Assembly: GCA_016550405.1 (NCBI GenBank)
Contig: JABXGX010000035.1
Coordinates: 1-6,727 of the forward strand
Direction: 5' to 3'
Length of the DNA stretch: 6,727 bases
Source: an archaeon
GTDB taxonomy: Archaea; Asgardarchaeota; Hermodarchaeia; Hermodarchaeales; Hermodarchaeaceae
This document shows, piece by piece, positions 4,964 through 6,727 of the stretch. The first letter of the stretch is position 1, and each line of letters begins with the position of its first letter. The notes under the pieces were generated by a model. That model saw only the letters and a list, made by a program, of their open reading frames with translations. It was not told where the DNA came from and ran no database searches. The position numbers and the translations under genes were made by a program.

Positions 4964-6727
4964 CTACCCGAAAAAGGTGTCCAGTCTACGCATTCCTATA
5001 GTATCAAGCCACTCAACACCCAAAGCGTCGAGTACCTGCTCAAAAGTACTTTTCACCAAGTCCTTGTATTTGGTCACGTCGATATCTTGAGGAGAGGCTT
5101 GTTCCACAGGTTTCACCCCACCTGAAGTTTTCACAAAGGCGATGATATCCCCAGCTGTCACTTCTTTTCCAGCTTCTTGAAGCTGTTTCGCTGCTTTCAC
5201 ATGCTGTGGAGTTGTTTTCGTATATGCACTTAGGCTTTTGGTTAACTGGACGCGAATTGCCAAATCCTTAACATCGAATTCACGCCGCTCAAGCATAGTC
5301 AACTTTTCTCGAGCAAGGTGAAGAATCCGGTCCTTGGCCGAGGTGAATCCGTCAGGATCCTGAACCTGGCTTAGAATATCGATCATTTCCATGAAAGCCT
5401 CTTGGAGAAATAGTGGTGTATTCCGTTTCTTTCCTGTTAATCCCTTAATATCCACTTGCCCATCCTTCGTGACACCAAGATAATTCTTCTTTCGACTGGA
5501 CAGGGCTACATACCGGTATTCTTTTTCAACATCTAGTTCAACCCGAAGTTCTTTCTCACTATACTCAATTAGCTGCTTCAGCTGCTCCTTTGAAGGGCGA
5601 TCCAAGAACAGACTATCTGTATCCCCATACAGCACTGTAACGCCAAGCGCCTCCGCCTTTTCAATGGTTTGAGTAATCGCATATCTTCCAACTGCGGTCA
5701 CACTCTCGGCCGCTGGAGCGCAATATAACGGGAAATGAGAAGCCCCAAGAACGCCATAGCTGTTGTGCGTTACAATTCCATGAGTTGTAACAAACCAGCC
5801 GTTTCCAGTTTCAAGGTCAAAAACTGGTTGAGGATTTTCTTCAACAGCGATTGACTTGACTCGAACTAGATTTGTACCGTTAAAATCCATGAAACCACAA
5901 TATTTTCTTTCATAATTTTTTCCAGAAGTTTCAACGACTTCAGGAATGAAAATCTTCTCAGGGACTAATTCGGGGAGAGGCATCTTTTTACAGAGCAGCA
6001 ATTCATCCCCAGGCTTTAATTCGCTAGCTGGAACTTCATGAATCTGGAATTTCTTGTCATAACTTCTACCCGGTTGAGTTGAATAGACCGGAATAATATG
6101 ATTTGACGTGCACCGAAGACGCCGTCCATCACCAAAATTAATTCTTAGAACTTCTGCGTTCCCTGTTGCTGCAAATCCCTTAATGGGCACAAAAATCGGA
6201 GTACCAAATTGAACTGTATTTGCTTCAGCATTGACTGAAAGAATTTCAAGATCTTCCCAATCATCTTTGAGGGAAGCAATATCTCTCTTTTCGATTTGCC
6301 CTGCTCGATTCCTAATAACAACCGCTTCATCAAATGGTAAGCAGGCATTGAGGTATACTTTTAGTGCTTGCTCAACGACGCTAAACCAGCTGCGCTGGGC
6401 CGCTGTCAAAGTTTTGTCTTTGGCCCGGGGTTTGAAGTATTCGACACGGACATCTCGGATGAGACCAATCAGGAGACTGGTTATCCCTTCTCGTCGTTTA
6501 CACACCCAATGGGGCGTGCCGGGAACTAAGTTGTCTTTGCATTCCGAGTGGTCGCAACGGACAGTTTCATAACTTAGATTATAGGCCTTCATGATGCTGG
6601 GATATAGGCTAGCAAAATCTAAGACAGTGACATTGAAGTGGACGCCTTCTTTAGGTTCGACGACGATAGCGCCCATGTATTTTTTACCTTTGATGATGGC
6701 TTCGGTGACAGCTTCGCCTTTGAAGGC
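4964..6727 (-). CDS. polB: Family B DNA polymerase (PolB1-like), C-terminal part, interrupted by an intein
   Basis: The replicative-type DNA polymerase catalytic subunit; 587 codons are visible and the frame runs open off the right edge, so the N-terminal and exonuclease domains lie outside. The first Met in the frame (6676) is internal: upstream codons read AFKGEAVTEAIIKGKKY, continuous with the conserved palm. Motif A DFASLYPS is at 6596-6619; motif B is KVYLNA, then SYGVLG after the intein; motif C YGDTDS is at 5612-5629; KKNYLG is near 5474-5491. The aspartates of motifs A and C that hold the catalytic metals are present. A Cys group (codons at 6556, 6541 and 6502, in the context CDHSEC and HWVC) suits the zinc-binding insertion seen in PolB1. 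The NA-SYGVLGA spelling with FPLY and AESVTAVGRY resembles crenarchaeal PolB1 (NATYGVFGA) rather than euryarchaeal PolB (NSxYG). The thumb extends to the stop at 4964. Function depends on intein removal. The gene leads a minus-strand cluster with the TIM-barrel and coiled-coil genes. Confidence 0.93.
   Translation of the reverse strand, partial: AFKGEAVTEAIIKGKKYMGAIVVEPKEGVHFNVTVLDFASLYPSIMKAYNLSYETVRCDHSECKDNLVPGTPHWVCKRREGITSLLIGLIRDVRVEYFKPRAKDKTLTAAQRSWFSVVEQALKVYLNACLPFDEAVVIRNRAGQIEKRDIASLKDDWEDLEILSVNAEANTVQFGTPIFVPIKGFAATGNAEVLRINFGDGRRLRCTSNHIIPVYSTQPGRSYDKKFQIHEVPASELKPGDELLLCKKMPLPELVPEKIFIPEVVETSGKNYERKYCGFMDFNGTNLVRVKSIAVEENPQPVFDLETGNGWFVTTHGIVTHNSYGVLGASHFPLYCAPAAESVTAVGRYAITQTIEKAEALGVTVLYGDTDSLFLDRPSKEQLKQLIEYSEKELRVELDVEKEYRYVALSSRKKNYLGVTKDGQVDIKGLTGKKRNTPLFLQEAFMEMIDILSQVQDPDGFTSAKDRILHLAREKLTMLERREFDVKDLAIRVQLTKSLSAYTKTTPQHVKAAKQLQEAGKEVTAGDIIAFVKTSGGVKPVEQASPQDIDVTKYKDLVKSTFEQVLDALGVEWLDTIGMRRLDTFFG
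5762..6343 (-). other. Mini-intein in polB motif B (194 residues, no homing endonuclease)
   Basis: The in-frame insert begins with Cys1 (CLPFDEAVV, block A) and ends GIVTHN (block G, His193-Asn194), followed by Ser+1 of the polymerase. Block B has T79-S-N-H82 (the T-x-x-H motif), block N4 reads ASELKPGDELLL (about 106-117), and block F reads VFDLETGNGWFV with D176. All residues needed for class 1 protein splicing are therefore present, and splicing joins KVYLNA to SYGVLG, restoring motif B. Between N4 and block F there are only about 45 residues and no LAGLIDADG or HNH motif, so this is a mini-intein that has lost, or never had, a nuclease. By hand count it is about 40% GC, against about 48% in the 300 bases on its low-coordinate side and about 53% in 120 bases on the other, consistent with separate ancestry. 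Confidence 0.92.

Noticed and set aside
5978..6110. Homing endonuclease domain in the intein
   Set aside because: The stretch between splicing blocks N4 and F is about 45 residues, with no LAGLIDADG or HNH motif and too short for either domain.
6231..6572. Plus-strand reading frame opposite polB
   Set aside because: It is antisense to the palm motif A/intein region, and its peptide is rich in Arg and Ser as expected of a shadow frame.
6674..6676. ATG at 6676 as the start of the polymerase
   Set aside because: The frame is open to the window edge and the upstream codons encode conserved palm sequence (IKGKKY), so this Met is internal.

Overview
The window looks archaeal. The largest gene is a family B DNA polymerase with the motif spelling of the PolB1 type found in Crenarchaeota, Thaumarchaeota and Asgard archaea (DFASLYPS, an NA/SYGVLG motif B, YGDTDS). 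The intergenic regions carry TATA-like elements rather than bacterial -35/-10 pairs, and several genes start behind short Shine-Dalgarno sequences (AGGTGG, GGAG). A TACK or Asgard archaeon of moderate GC is my inference; nothing here fixes the phylum.

Left part (1-2277): a metal-homeostasis divergon. On the minus strand, the first 38 codons of a secreted protein (signal peptide, then the start of a mature domain) run off the left edge. This is probably the substrate-binding subunit of a metal ABC importer. On the plus strand, nikR, an ABC ATPase and an ABC-3 (ZnuB/TroC-type) permease are tightly packed, with gaps of 4 bases or a short overlap. The regulator keeps all four nickel ligands of NikR (H75, H86, H88, C94). 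The 118-base divergent spacer holds two perfect palindromes sharing the 9-mer GTTATTAAC, centred 22 bp apart, plus further TTATTAA copies. The likely picture is a NikR-type repressor controlling its own operon and the divergent binding-protein gene.

Middle (2278-3203): a spacer with a TATA-like box and an imperfect palindrome precedes a plus-strand gene for a protein with an N-terminal Cys-rich domain, a long Ser-rich linker and a C-terminal zinc ribbon. A 50-base convergent gap follows.

Right part (3204-6727): three minus-strand genes, in transcription order polB (5' end outside the window), a TIM-barrel-like protein with a CxCxxC cluster, and a small helical/coiled-coil protein. The polB gene is interrupted in motif B by a 194-residue intein with no homing endonuclease. 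It sits one codon away from the classical pol-b site of Thermococcus polymerases and is clearly lower in GC than the polymerase around it. The two short spacers in this cluster share the 9-mer TATCCACAG, about 22-33 nt upstream of each downstream start.

I saw no tRNA, rRNA, CRISPR array or insertion sequence. The best candidates for something new are the NikR/ABC-3 pairing with its operator array, the shifted mini-intein, and the two uncharacterised proteins with cysteine clusters.
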